NCBI RefSeq assembly: GCF_008728855.1
Contig: NZ_CP042906.1
Span: 3,038,001 to 3,102,000 of the forward strand
Direction of reading: 5' to 3'
DNA from: Hypericibacter terrae
Lineage (GTDB): Bacteria > Pseudomonadota > Alphaproteobacteria > Dongiales > Dongiaceae
DNA: 64,000 nucleotides
Shown here one piece after another: positions 8,995 through 17,901 of the stretch; position 1 is the stretch's first letter, and every line of letters begins with the position of its first letter. A program made the translations under genes and the position numbers. Under the pieces are notes generated by a model. That model did not search any database. It was not told where the DNA came from and worked only from the letters and a program-made list of their open reading frames with translations.

Positions 8995-10397
8995 CAAAGT
9001 GTCTCGCCCAGCTTGTCCGGCATCGCGATGCGGCCCTTGGCGATGGCGCAGACATGGGCGCTGCAATAGAAGCCCTGACAGCGTCCCATCATCGCGCGGG
9101 TCCTGCGCTTGAGCCCGCCGAGATCGCCGGCCGGCAAGGGGCCGGTCAGGGCCGCCTCGATCTCGCGCCTTGTCACCAACTCGCAGTGACAGACGATCTC
9201 GCCATAGCCGGGTTGCTGGAAATCGCGGGAAAGATGCTCGGCGATGTTGGGCATGCGCGGCCAGACCGGCGCCGCCGGTGCCGTATGACGGGAACCGAGG
9301 CCTTCATAGAGCGACCAGACATGCCGCGCGATCCCGAGAGCGCCGGTCAGCCCCGTTGAGCGGATGCCGCCAACTGTGATCCAGCGGCGCTCCGCATGGG
9401 CGCGAATCCGATAGTCCTTATGCTCGCTCGCCGGCCGCAAGCCCGCATAGGCCGCCGTCACCGGCATCCCGGCCAGCATCGGCACGAGGCGTGCCGCATG
9501 CTCGACCAGACGCGCCAAGGTTGGGCCGTCGGTCGAGGGATGTTCGCGATCGATTTGTTCCTCGGCGGTGGGTCCGACCAGCAGATTGCCGAAGATGGTT
9601 CGCGCCAGCACCACGCCCTTGGTCCGCTCGGTCGGGACCGGCAGCAGGATGCTGCGCAGATAGGGCGCCGCGGCCTTGTCGAACACGGCGAACTGACCCT
9701 TGCGCGGCCGGATCGTGAAATCCGTTCCCCCCAGCAGCGACTGATCGAGATGGTCGCCCCAGAGCCCGGCGCAATTGATCACGAGCGCGGCGCTGACGGA
9801 CCCGCGCGGCGTGTCCAATCTCCATCGGCTGCCGTCGAACTCCCCCCGCTCCACCGGCGCCGAGAACAATGCCTGCGCGCCGTTCTCGAGCGCCTGATGC
9901 AGATAACCCAGCGGCGCCGACCAGGGATCGATGACATGCTCGCCCGGCACCAGGATGGCTTCCCGCGCCGCGGTCGCCAGATGCGGCTCGCGCGCGATCA
10001 GTTCGTCACGCCCGATGCGCCGGACGTCGGTCACGCCATTGGCGTGGGCTTGGGCCAGAATGCCGTCGAGCTTCGCCGCCTCCTCCTCGGTCCAGGCCAC
10101 CAGCACGGCGCCGGTCTCGAGCAGCGGCAGGTTCAACCGCTCGCGGATCTCCAGATATTCGGCATAGCCCGCGCGGACGCAGGCGAGCTCGAGGGTTCCG
10201 GGCGTGGCGTCGAAGCCGGTATGGAGCAGCGCGCTGTTCGCCTTGCTCGGCCCCGCCAGGATGTCGGTGGAACGCTCGAGCAGAATTGTCCGGGCTCCCT
10301 CCAGCGCGAAGCGCCGGGCCATGGCGCAGCCGACCACGCCCCCACCGACGACCGCGACATCGAAGAGCCCGTCCATGCCCGTCCCCGCCGCGTTCAT
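8994..10397 (-). CDS. FAD-dependent dehydrogenase with BFD-like [2Fe-2S] domain (GlpA/LhgO-like)
   Basis: A 467-residue protein. Residues about 10-355 are a DAO-fold FAD domain beginning 'FDVAVVGGGVVGCAMARRFA', with 'SALLHTGFDA' and 'PRKGQFAVFDK' as in glycerol-3-phosphate and 2-hydroxyglutarate dehydrogenases. The C-terminal about 90 residues hold a bacterioferritin-associated-ferredoxin-like cluster domain: 'IVCHCELVTRREIE' and 'GRCQGFYCSAHVC'. E. coli GlpA has the same two-domain plan. Its ATG overlaps the LysR stop by 4 bp (ATGA) and its stop overlaps the next start. With the downstream kinase it suggests oxidation of a phosphorylated polyol such as glycerol 3-phosphate; 2-hydroxyacid oxidation is an alternative. 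Confidence 0.87.
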   Translation of the reverse strand: MNAAGTGMDGLFDVAVVGGGVVGCAMARRFALEGARTILLERSTDILAGPSKANSALLHTGFDATPGTLELACVRAGYAEYLEIRERLNLPLLETGAVLVAWTEEEAAKLDGILAQAHANGVTDVRRIGRDELIAREPHLATAAREAILVPGEHVIDPWSAPLGYLHQALENGAQALFSAPVERGEFDGSRWRLDTPRGSVSAALVINCAGLWGDHLDQSLLGGTDFTIRPRKGQFAVFDKAAAPYLRSILLPVPTERTKGVVLARTIFGNLLVGPTAEEQIDREHPSTDGPTLARLVEHAARLVPMLAGMPVTAAYAGLRPASEHKDYRIRAHAERRWITVGGIRSTGLTGALGIARHVWSLYEGLGSRHTAPAAPVWPRMPNIAEHLSRDFQQPGYGEIVCHCELVTRREIEAALTGPLPAGDLGGLKRRTRAMMGRCQGFYCSAHVCAIAKGRIAMPDKLGETL

Positions 10398-11377
10398 GGC
10401 GCCCGCTTCCTCCGGCCGGGCCTGCTGGCCAGGGCCGCGCTCCGCTGCGGCATCCTGCGACTGCGGCCCCGCTTCGCCGGCGCCGGGGCCGGGGCCTCGC
10501 TCTCGGAGGCCGCCTCCGCCAATAGCCAGGTCTTGAAGCTCCGCGCTTCGGCGCGCATCGGCCGGTCGGACGGCGCCACCAGATAGAACGGTCCTTGCGC
10601 GTCGATCTCGGCGTCGAAGAGACGGACCAACCGGCCCGCCTCGATCATCGGTTCCACCAGCGAGCTGTGCCCCAGCGCCACCCCCACCCCCGCGGCGGCA
10701 AGCTCCAGCCCGATCGCCGAGGTATCGGTCTGCAACACCTGGTCGAAGGTCACGCCGCGAAGGCCCGCCTCGGCAAACCAGTCGGTCCAGCCCTGCCGGT
10801 TGCCGATCACATGGATCAGGCGCTGGCCCAGCAGGTCGCGCGGGTCGCCGAGAGTCGCGGCCAAGGCCGGGACGCAGACCGGGAACAGACGGTCGGTCGT
10901 GATCGGCTGGCTCGAGAGCCCGCTCGCATGGTCGTGGCCATAGCGGATCTCGAGATCGACGCCCTCCCAGACGGTATCCATGCCATGCACCGCGGCCGTG
11001 AGACGCAGAGCGACCGCGGGAAACTGGGCGTGGAACCGGGCCAGGCGCGGCGCCAGCCAATGGGTGGCGAAGGCGACATTGGTGCGCACCGTGACCAGCC
11101 CCTCCTCGCCATGGCCGAAGATCTCGGCGGTGCCGAAGGTCAGGTGGTCGAAGCTTTCGCGCACCACCCTGAGATAGGCCTCGCCCGCGTCGGTCAGCTG
11201 CAGCCCGCGCGGCAGGCGGTGGAACAGCGATTCCCGCAACTGCCCTTCCAGCAGGCGGATATGCTGGCTGATCCCGGCCTGGGTCATGTTCAGTTCGCGC
11301 GCAGCCCCGGTGAAGCTCAGATGCCGGGCGGAGGCCTCGAAGCTGCGGATCCAATTCAGGTTGAGCAAGCGGCGCAT
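10394..11377 (-). CDS. LysR-family transcriptional regulator (GcvA-type)
   Basis: A 327-residue LysR protein. The N-terminal winged helix-turn-helix reads 'WIRSFEASARHLSFTGAARE' then 'LNMTQAGISQHIRLLE', the 'T.AGISQ.I..LE' pattern of the GcvA group; the effector domain spans about residues 95-295. The last about 35 residues are basic and low complexity ('KRGRSRRMPQ', 'RPGRRKRAP'), beyond the usual family end. The ATG at 11377 fits the family start; the frame extends to 11512 without need. Unusually the regulator is the first gene of the operon it presumably controls, translationally coupled (ATGA) to the dehydrogenase, while also divergent from the binding-protein gene at 11557. Confidence 0.9.
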   Translation of the reverse strand: MRRLLNLNWIRSFEASARHLSFTGAARELNMTQAGISQHIRLLEGQLRESLFHRLPRGLQLTDAGEAYLRVVRESFDHLTFGTAEIFGHGEEGLVTVRTNVAFATHWLAPRLARFHAQFPAVALRLTAAVHGMDTVWEGVDLEIRYGHDHASGLSSQPITTDRLFPVCVPALAATLGDPRDLLGQRLIHVIGNRQGWTDWFAEAGLRGVTFDQVLQTDTSAIGLELAAAGVGVALGHSSLVEPMIEAGRLVRLFDAEIDAQGPFYLVAPSDRPMRAEARSFKTWLLAEAASESEAPAPAPAKRGRSRRMPQRSAALASRPGRRKRAP

Positions 11378-11556
11378 GGTGTTCCAACAGACCCATAACA
11401 AAATTTGGGCCATTGCCACAACACTCGTCGTTTGTTGGCCAAGGCGCCCCGGACCTAGCCTGGGGTACCGGAACAGAAGAAGGGCACTCGCGGGCGCCAG
11501 GCCCGCCCGCAACCCCGACCGGCCGGAATGTCGTCTACCATCAGGGGATTCACGCC

Positions 11557-12651
11557 ATGATCGAGAGAACCGATCGCAGCCGCCCGCGCTGGGCGCGGCT
11601 TGCGAAACTGGCCTTGCCCGCCGCCCTCCTCGCCACCGTCGCGGTCACTGCGCTCGCCGCCACCTCGACGCTGCGCTACTTCACCTGGGCGGGCTATGAC
11701 GATCCGTCCTTCCGCAAGCCCTACACCGACAAATACGGCTCGGGCCCGCAGTTCTCCTTCTATAGCGGCACCGACGAGGGCTTCACCAAGCTGCAGAGCG
11801 GCTTCACCGCCGACATCGCGCACCCTTGCATCCACGACGTCAAGAAGTGGAAGGAAGCAGGGCTGCTGCAGCCGATCGATCCGAGCAAGGTCGCGGCCTG
11901 GAACGACCTGATCCCCGAGCTGCGCGATGCCGACGCGCTCGTGCTCGACGGAAAGCATTGGCTGGTGCCGTGGGAATGGGGCGCCTCCTCCGTGCTCTAC
12001 CGGACCGACAAGGTGCAGATCACCGAGCAGAGCTTCACCATCCTGACCGACCCGAAATATAAGGGTAAGGTTTCGATCCCCGATGCCTTCGACGAGATCT
12101 ACCAGCTCACGGCCGTGCTGGCCGGGATCAAGCATCCCCTCGATCTGCAGGATTCCGACTATCCGTTGATCGAGGCTCAGATGAAGGCCCTGCGCAACAA
12201 TGTGCGCTTCATCTGGCAGGATCCGGCCCAGCTCGAGCAGGCCATGGCCTCGGGCGAGATCGAGGTCGCGTGGGGCTGGCCCAACAGCTTCAAGAACCTG
12301 CGCAAGGACGGCGTGCCTGTCAATTTCATGCTCGAGCCGAAGGAAGGGCTGGTCACCTGGCTCTGCGGCTTCGCCCATCTGAAGTCGGCGACCGCGCCGG
12401 TCGAAGAGGTCTATGATTTCATCAATGCGCTGGAAGATCCGGAGTCCGGCAAGAACCTGGTCCAGAACTGGGGCTATGGCCATGCCAACAGCAAGGCGCT
12501 GGCCCTGGTGCCGAAGGCCGACCTGGAAGCGATCGGCCTTGCGGGCGATCCCAGCAACTATCTGAAGAAGGGCAATTTCCTCGGTCCCATGTCCGAGAAG
12601 CAGCGCGAGAAGCTGCAGACGATGTGGGACCTTGTGAAGGCCGGCAACTGA
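11557..12651 (+). CDS. ABC transporter substrate-binding protein, spermidine/putrescine (PotD) type
   Basis: A 364-residue periplasmic binding protein. A signal peptide covers residues about 1-34 ('LALPAALLATVAVTALAA'). The mature protein starts 'TSTLRYFTWAGYDDPSF', typical of PotD-type family 1 extracellular binding proteins, and includes 'LVPWEWGASSVLYRTDKV' and 'WGWPNSFKNL'. It would capture a small cationic or amino compound. No permease or ATPase gene lies nearby in this cluster, so it is an orphan here. It is followed by a stem-loop (12667-12713) and the hydantoin-type catabolic operon, which suggests it supplies that pathway. Confidence 0.88.
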   Translation: MIERTDRSRPRWARLAKLALPAALLATVAVTALAATSTLRYFTWAGYDDPSFRKPYTDKYGSGPQFSFYSGTDEGFTKLQSGFTADIAHPCIHDVKKWKEAGLLQPIDPSKVAAWNDLIPELRDADALVLDGKHWLVPWEWGASSVLYRTDKVQITEQSFTILTDPKYKGKVSIPDAFDEIYQLTAVLAGIKHPLDLQDSDYPLIEAQMKALRNNVRFIWQDPAQLEQAMASGEIEVAWGWPNSFKNLRKDGVPVNFMLEPKEGLVTWLCGFAHLKSATAPVEEVYDFINALEDPESGKNLVQNWGYGHANSKALALVPKADLEAIGLAGDPSNYLKKGNFLGPMSEKQREKLQTMWDLVKAGN

Positions 12652-12666
12652 CGCAGGCCTCGTTCC

Positions 12667-12713
12667 CGCCCGGCCAGCGCCGAACCCCAACTCAGCGCTG
12701 ACCGGCCGGGGCG
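12667..12713 (+). terminator. Stem-loop after the binding-protein gene
   Basis: The arms CGCCCGGCCAGCGC and GCGCTGACCGGCCGGGGCG pair with a small bulge around a 14-base loop. There is no long T-tract, only TGTTTC, so it may act as partial terminator or mRNA-stabilising hairpin that keeps binding-protein expression above that of the downstream enzymes. Confidence 0.5.
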
Positions 12714-12747
12714 ATGTTTCGTGATCGATCGATTTTTGGAAACGCTC

Positions 12748-13689
12748 ATGCCCCGCACCATCACCGTCGGCGCCGCCCAGCTCGGCCCCATCGCGCGCAA
12801 CGACAGCCGCAAGCAGGTGGTCGGCCGGCTGCTCGAATTGATGCGCGAAGCGCACGGCTTCCGCTGCGACCTGATCGCCTATCCCGAGCTGGCCCTCACC
12901 ACCTTCTTCCCGCGCTGGCCGATCGAAGACGAGCGCGAGCTCGATTCCTTCTATGAAACGGAGATGCCGGGACCGGAGACGAAGCCCCTGTTCGAGGAGG
13001 CAGCGCGCCGCGGCATCGGCTTCTCGCTTGGCTTCGCCGAGCTCGTCGTCGAGAAGGGCCGCAAGCGGCGCTTCAACAGCTCGATCCTGGTCGACAAGAC
13101 CGGCCGCATCGTCGGCAAATACCGCAAGGTCCATCTCCCGGGCCATTCCGACGTCATGGACCGTCCGGGCCAGCATCTCGAGAAGCGGTTCTTCGAGGTG
13201 GGCGATCTGGGCTTCCCGGTCTGGCGCGCCTTCGGCGGCATCCTCGGCATGTGCATCTGCAACGACCGGCGCTGGCCCGAGACCTATCGCGTGATGGGTC
13301 TGCAGGGCGTCGAGATGGTTCTGCTCGGCTACAACTCGCCGATCGGTCTCGGCGATCCCTTCGATCTCGACGCGCTCGAGCCCTTCCACAATCACCTGGT
13401 GATGCAGTCCGGCGCCTATCAGAACGCGACCTGGGTGGTCGGCGTCGCCAAGGCCGGTTTCGAGGAGGGCTTCAACATGATCGGCCAGACCTGCATCATC
13501 GCGCCTTCGGGCGAGATCGTCGCGCAATGCGCGACCATGGGCGACGAGCTGGTGGTGCGCAAATGCGACCTCGATATGGGCGCGCCCTACCGCGCCGACA
13601 TCTTCAATTTCGCCTATCACCGCCGGATCGAGCATTACAAGCTGATCACCGAACGGACCGGCGCCATCCCGCCCCCGGAAACGACGTGA
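12748..13689 (+). CDS. Carbon-nitrogen hydrolase, N-carbamoyl-D-amino-acid hydrolase-like
   Basis: A 313-residue nitrilase-superfamily enzyme. All three catalytic residues are visible: Glu in 'AYPELALTTFFPRW', Lys in 'YRKVHLPGH' and Cys in 'GMCICNDRRWPETYRVMGL'. The 'CNDRRWPE' context and overall length are those of N-carbamoyl-D-amino-acid hydrolases, which cleave the carbamoyl group to give the free D-amino acid, CO2 and ammonia. The start at ATG 12748 ('MPRTITVGAAQ') matches the family; a GTG at 12721 would add nine residues. Its stop overlaps the GTG of the next gene by 4 bp. Position beside a hydantoinase supports the assignment. Confidence 0.88.
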   Translation: MPRTITVGAAQLGPIARNDSRKQVVGRLLELMREAHGFRCDLIAYPELALTTFFPRWPIEDERELDSFYETEMPGPETKPLFEEAARRGIGFSLGFAELVVEKGRKRRFNSSILVDKTGRIVGKYRKVHLPGHSDVMDRPGQHLEKRFFEVGDLGFPVWRAFGGILGMCICNDRRWPETYRVMGLQGVEMVLLGYNSPIGLGDPFDLDALEPFHNHLVMQSGAYQNATWVVGVAKAGFEEGFNMIGQTCIIAPSGEIVAQCATMGDELVVRKCDLDMGAPYRADIFNFAYHRRIEHYKLITERTGAIPPPETT

Positions 13690-15125
13690 GCGCCAAGCCG
13701 GTCATGGGACAGGACTGGAAGATCGAGGGCTATCTGGGATCCGATCAGGGTCGCCTGACCATGGACGGCGTCGATCTGGCGGCGCTGGCACGCGAGCGCG
13801 GCACGCCCCTCTTCGTCTATTCCGCCCGCCGGATCGCCGAGACCGCCCGGACGATGAAGACGATCTTCGCCGCCTCCCATCCGCGCAGCACGATCTGCTA
13901 CGCGGCCAAGGCGCTCTCCACCATCAAGGTGCTGCGGCTCCTTCATGCCGAAGGCATCGCGCTCGAGGTCAATTCCGGCGGCGAACTGTTTCGCGCCCGG
14001 CTCGCCGGCATTCCCCCGGATGCGATCGTCTTCAATGGCGTTGCCAAATCCAAGGCCGAGATCTCGCAGGCGCTGAGCCCGCCGATCAAGGCGATCAATG
14101 TCGACAGCCTGTTCGAGCTGGAGCGGATCGGCGAGGTCGCGGCGGATCTGGGTTGCCAGGCGCGTGTGACCTTGCGCATCGTTCCCGAAGTCGACAGCCC
14201 TACCTCGCCCGGCAACCGCACCGGATCGGAAGGCACCAAGTTCGGCATCCTGCTGCATGAGCTCGATCGCGCCATGGAGATCTTGCGGGCGCAGCCCAAT
14301 GCGCTGCGCCTCGTGGGCATCCATGCCCATGTCGGCTCGCAAATCACCGACACAGGTCCCTATGTGTCGGCGGCCAACGTGCTGGTTGAGCAGGCGCGCC
14401 GGCTCCAGGATGCACTGGGCCTGCGGCTGGAACATGTCAATCTCGGCGGCGGCTTTCCCCTCCCCTATATGCGCGGCGTCAACCGCACCCCGCAGGGCGA
14501 CATCTTCGCGCCGCGCATCGACAGCGCCGACATCGCGCGGGCGGGCTTGGCGCCCCTGCGCAAGGGGCTGGGCGAGCAGATCGAGATCCTGGTCGAGCCC
14601 GGCCGGCGCATGGTCGGCGATTCCGCCGTCATGCTGTCGATGGTCGAAACGGTGAAGACGCGCGCCGGGCATGAGTGGCTCTATCTCGATGCCGGCTACA
14701 ACACCATCGTCGAGTCATACACTTATAAGTGGTATTATCATTCCCTCACAGCCAACAAGCTCGACGAGGCCTTGTCCGAATTCCGCGTCGTGGGGCCGCT
14801 CTGCGACAATGGCGACGCCTTCTTCGATGTCGATGGCGAGCAGACTCTGGCGCGCCTCCTGAAGGCTGATCCCCGGCTGGCGCAATCCCGCGAACTTCTG
14901 GAGAGCACGCTGGTGCGCCTGCCGCCGACCCGAAAGCTTGCCCGCTCGACCGGTCCCGGCGATCTCGTCGCCTTCCTCGATACCGGCGCCTATACGTTGG
15001 ACCAGATCACACCGAACAACGGCCGCCCCCGGCCCGAGGTCGGTATTCTGGACGTCGATGGCGATTATGAGATCATGCGCCGGCGCGATACCTACACCGA
15101 CCTCCTCTTCAACGAGGTGATCTGA
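13686..15125 (+). CDS. PLP-dependent decarboxylase, diaminopimelate decarboxylase-like
   Basis: A 479-residue fold-type III (alanine-racemase fold) decarboxylase. Key elements: PLP lysine in 'ICYAAKALSTIKVLRLL', 'EVNSGGELFRARLAG', 'HAHVGSQITDTGPY', the phosphate-binding 'LGGGFPLPY', 'LVEPGRRMVGDSAV', and C-terminal 'GPLCDNGDAFF' plus 'LDTGAYT'. Canonical LysA has a Cys-Glu-Ser-type motif where this has 'CDNGD'. It starts with GTG (GTGA overlap with the carbamoylase) and ends one base into the hydantoinase, so it is embedded in a D-hydantoin operon rather than with lysine genes. LysA-type enzymes decarboxylate a D-configured carbon, so a D-amino-acid decarboxylase role is my inference; lysine biosynthesis is less likely. 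Confidence 0.87.
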   Translation: MSAKPVMGQDWKIEGYLGSDQGRLTMDGVDLAALARERGTPLFVYSARRIAETARTMKTIFAASHPRSTICYAAKALSTIKVLRLLHAEGIALEVNSGGELFRARLAGIPPDAIVFNGVAKSKAEISQALSPPIKAINVDSLFELERIGEVAADLGCQARVTLRIVPEVDSPTSPGNRTGSEGTKFGILLHELDRAMEILRAQPNALRLVGIHAHVGSQITDTGPYVSAANVLVEQARRLQDALGLRLEHVNLGGGFPLPYMRGVNRTPQGDIFAPRIDSADIARAGLAPLRKGLGEQIEILVEPGRRMVGDSAVMLSMVETVKTRAGHEWLYLDAGYNTIVESYTYKWYYHSLTANKLDEALSEFRVVGPLCDNGDAFFDVDGEQTLARLLKADPRLAQSRELLESTLVRLPPTRKLARSTGPGDLVAFLDTGAYTLDQITPNNGRPRPEVGILDVDGDYEIMRRRDTYTDLLFNEVI

Positions 15126-16522
15126 TGCGCCTCGACCTGGCCATCCGTGGCGGCACGGTGGTGACCGCGTCCGACGAGTTCATCGCCGATGTCGGCGTCG
15201 CCGGCGGCCGGATCGTGGCGGTCGCCCGCGACCTGCCCGAGGCACGCGAAGATGTCGATGCCACGGGCCTCCTGGTGATGCCGGGCGGCGTCGACGCCCA
15301 TTGCCATGTCGACGAGCCGGAATATATGGGCGCCCGGCTCGCCGACGATTTCGCCTCGGCGACACGGGCCGCGGCCTGCGGCGGCACCACAACCATCATG
15401 CCCTTCGCCAACCAGCTGCCGGGCCTGAGCCTGCGCCAGGCAGTCGAGGATTATCACGAGCGGGCCCACGGCAAGGCGCTGATCGACTATGCCTTCCATC
15501 TCATCGTCTCCGACGTCTCCGGCTCCCTGATCGGCCAGGACCTGCCGGCGCTGATCGCCGACGGCTATCGTTCCTTCAAGGTCTTCATGACCTATCCCGG
15601 CTATATGCTGGACGACCGGCAGATCCTCGAGGTCATGGATGCGGCCCGTCGCGGCGGGGCCGTGACCATGGTCCATGCCGAGAACGGACATTGCGTTCAC
15701 TGGCTGTCGCAGCGCCTCGAAGCCGCAGGCCGGACCGGCCTCGATAGCTTCGCGGAATCGGCACCATCGGCGGTTGAACGGGAGGCGACGCACCGCACGA
15801 TCGCCCTGGCGCAGATCACCGGCGCCAAGGTCATGATCGTCCATGTTTCGTCGGCCGAGGCGCTGGAGCAGATCCGCTGGGGCCAGGATCGGGGCATCTC
15901 GGTCCTGGCGGAAACCTGTCCGCAATATCTCCTTGGGATGGGCCACCACCTGCACGAGCCCGGCTGGGAGGCCGCCAAGCATATCTGCTCGCCGCCACCG
16001 CGCGGCGAGGATGATGCGGCGCAACTCTGGCGCGGGCTGCAGCAGGGTGCCTTCCAGCTCGTCTCGTCGGACCATTGCCCCTACCGCTTCGCCAGCGGGG
16101 ACGGCAAGCGCAGCCAGGGCGGCGAGCATCCGCATTTCCGCAAAGTGCCGCCGGGCCTGCCGGGTCTCGAGACGCGGCTTCCGCTGCTCTATCACGAGGG
16201 CGTCACACAAGGCCGGCTCACGCGCCAGCAATTCGTGGCCCTGACGGCCGTCAACCCGGCACGGATTTATGGGCTCTATCCGCGCAAAGGGAGCCTGATG
16301 CCCGGTGCCGATGCCGACATCGCGCTGTGGAAGTATGGCGAGCACCGCACCCTGCGCCACGCCGATCTGCATGACGAATGCGACTACACGCCCTATGAGG
16401 GGCGCGATCTTTCCGCCTGGCCGGTGGTCACGTTCTCGCGGGGCGAGAAGGTCTGGGATCGCGGCTGGGTCTCGAGCGCGGCCGGACGCGGCCGCCATAT
16501 CGACGACCGCTCGCCATCGTGA
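15125..16522 (+). CDS. Hydantoinase/dihydropyrimidinase-family cyclic amidohydrolase
   Basis: A 465-residue amidohydrolase of the D-hydantoinase/dihydropyrimidinase/allantoinase family. Metal ligands are seen in 'GGVDAHCHVDEPE' (HxH, here 'HCHVD'), the carboxylated lysine in 'SFKVFMTYPGYMLDD', His in 'TMVHAENGH' and 'MIVHVSS', and the Asp in 'LVSSDHCPY'. It opens cyclic ureides to N-carbamoyl amino acids. The start ATG shares a base with the preceding stop (TGATG). With the carbamoylase two genes upstream it completes a hydantoin-to-amino-acid route. Confidence 0.9.
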   Translation: MRLDLAIRGGTVVTASDEFIADVGVAGGRIVAVARDLPEAREDVDATGLLVMPGGVDAHCHVDEPEYMGARLADDFASATRAAACGGTTTIMPFANQLPGLSLRQAVEDYHERAHGKALIDYAFHLIVSDVSGSLIGQDLPALIADGYRSFKVFMTYPGYMLDDRQILEVMDAARRGGAVTMVHAENGHCVHWLSQRLEAAGRTGLDSFAESAPSAVEREATHRTIALAQITGAKVMIVHVSSAEALEQIRWGQDRGISVLAETCPQYLLGMGHHLHEPGWEAAKHICSPPPRGEDDAAQLWRGLQQGAFQLVSSDHCPYRFASGDGKRSQGGEHPHFRKVPPGLPGLETRLPLLYHEGVTQGRLTRQQFVALTAVNPARIYGLYPRKGSLMPGADADIALWKYGEHRTLRHADLHDECDYTPYEGRDLSAWPVVTFSRGEKVWDRGWVSSAAGRGRHIDDRSPS

Positions 16523-17757
16523 GCCACCCTCGCACGCTGGCCGAGGTCGTTCGCCAAGGGCTCTGCACCGGCTGCGGTCTCTGCCAGAGCATGTCCGGAC
16601 CCAATCGCATTTGCCTGGAGATGACGGCCGATGGCTTCCTGCGGCCCCGGATCCGAGGGCCCCTCCCGGCCGGCGAGGAGCGCCGCATCCTCTCCGCCTG
16701 TCCCGGCAACCGTCAGCGGGCGACGGCGGAGCCCGGCGCCGCCGTCGACCCCCTCTGGGGGCCGATCAAGCGGCTCGCGCGCGGCCAGGCGACCGACGAG
16801 GGGATGCGCTTCAACGCGGCGTCGGGCGGTGTGATCTCCGCACTCGCCAGCTATTTGCTCGCCAGCGGCGAGGTCGAAGCCGTGCTCCATACGCGGGCCG
16901 ATCCGACCCAGGCACTGCGATCGGTGCCGCAGGTGAGTCGGGGACTTCAAGGCGTCATGGAAGCGACGGGCGCGCGCTATGGTCCCGCGGCACCCCTGAC
17001 TGCCCTCGAGACGATGCTGGCGGCCGGAAAGCCCTTCGCCGTCGTCGGCAAGCCCTGCGATATCGCCGCGTTGCGCAACCTGGCGCGTCTCGATCCGCGC
17101 GTGGATCGTCTGGCCCGCTATCGCATCGCCTTCTTCTGCGCCGGCGTTTCGAGCCTCGGCATCTCCCAGGCCATCGTCGGGAAATACGGCCTGACCGAGG
17201 ACCAGGTTCGGCTGATGCGCTATCGCGGCCATGGCTGCCCCGGCCCCACCCGCATCGAATCCAAGGATGGCCGCGTCTTCGAGCAGAGCTACGACGAGAC
17301 CTGGGGCAACGAGCTGGCGCAGGAGATCCAGTTCCGCTGCAAGATCTGCCCCGACGCAACCGGCGAGCAGGCCGATATCGCCTGCGGCGATGCCTGGATC
17401 ACCGCCGACGGCTACGCCCACGGGGAATATGAAAGCTGGAACGCCGTGATCGCCCGCACGGCCGCGGGCGAGGCCTTGCTGGCGCGGATGGAGCGCGACG
17501 GCAAGCTCAACCTGCTCCCCAACACGGTAGCCGAGCTCAATCGCATGCAGCCGCATCAGGGCGAGCGCAAGATGGCGATCCTCGCACGCCTGGGCGGCCT
17601 GGCCCTGGCCGGCCAACCGCGGCCGCGCTATGCCGGGTTGCGGATTCTTCATGCGGCCTGGATCGGAAGGCGGAGCTTCTTCAGGAATCTGCTGGGGACG
17701 TTGCGGCGGCTGCGCCACGGCGCCAATCGCGAGGCCGAGCCGGCCCGAGGCGCCTGA
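16519..17757 (+). CDS. Coenzyme F420 hydrogenase/dehydrogenase beta-subunit (FrhB) family protein
   Basis: A 412-residue iron-sulfur flavoprotein. The N-terminus has a clustered Cys motif 'GLCTGCGLCQSM' plus a later 'RICLEM', followed by 'RFNAASGGVISALASYLL', the FrhB N-terminal signature, and a C-terminal 'FRCKICPDATGEQADIACGDAW' segment (Cys-rich, FrhB C-terminal domain). Family members bind [4Fe-4S] clusters and FAD and move electrons to or from F420, ferredoxin or other acceptors. It starts with GTG overlapping the hydantoinase stop by 4 bp, so it belongs to the operon. Its role in ureide catabolism is unexplained; it may reduce or oxidise a pathway intermediate. Confidence 0.88.
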   Translation: MSHPRTLAEVVRQGLCTGCGLCQSMSGPNRICLEMTADGFLRPRIRGPLPAGEERRILSACPGNRQRATAEPGAAVDPLWGPIKRLARGQATDEGMRFNAASGGVISALASYLLASGEVEAVLHTRADPTQALRSVPQVSRGLQGVMEATGARYGPAAPLTALETMLAAGKPFAVVGKPCDIAALRNLARLDPRVDRLARYRIAFFCAGVSSLGISQAIVGKYGLTEDQVRLMRYRGHGCPGPTRIESKDGRVFEQSYDETWGNELAQEIQFRCKICPDATGEQADIACGDAWITADGYAHGEYESWNAVIARTAAGEALLARMERDGKLNLLPNTVAELNRMQPHQGERKMAILARLGGLALAGQPRPRYAGLRILHAAWIGRRSFFRNLLGTLRRLRHGANREAEPARGA

Positions 17758-17901
17758 CCAAACCGTTAGCAGCCTTGACGAAAGCCCGCTCTCTACGATC
17801 TCCTATGAGGTGCCGCCCGTCCTGGCGGGCGAGCCGCTCATTGAACCGGTGTCGGCGTCGTCCCCAGGGCCGCCCCGGTCCGCGATCCAAAAGGATTTCC
17901 C

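Noticed and set aside
11455-13635. 726-residue minus-strand open frame
   Set aside because: Antisense to the binding-protein and carbamoylase genes; composition typical of a GC-rich shadow frame.
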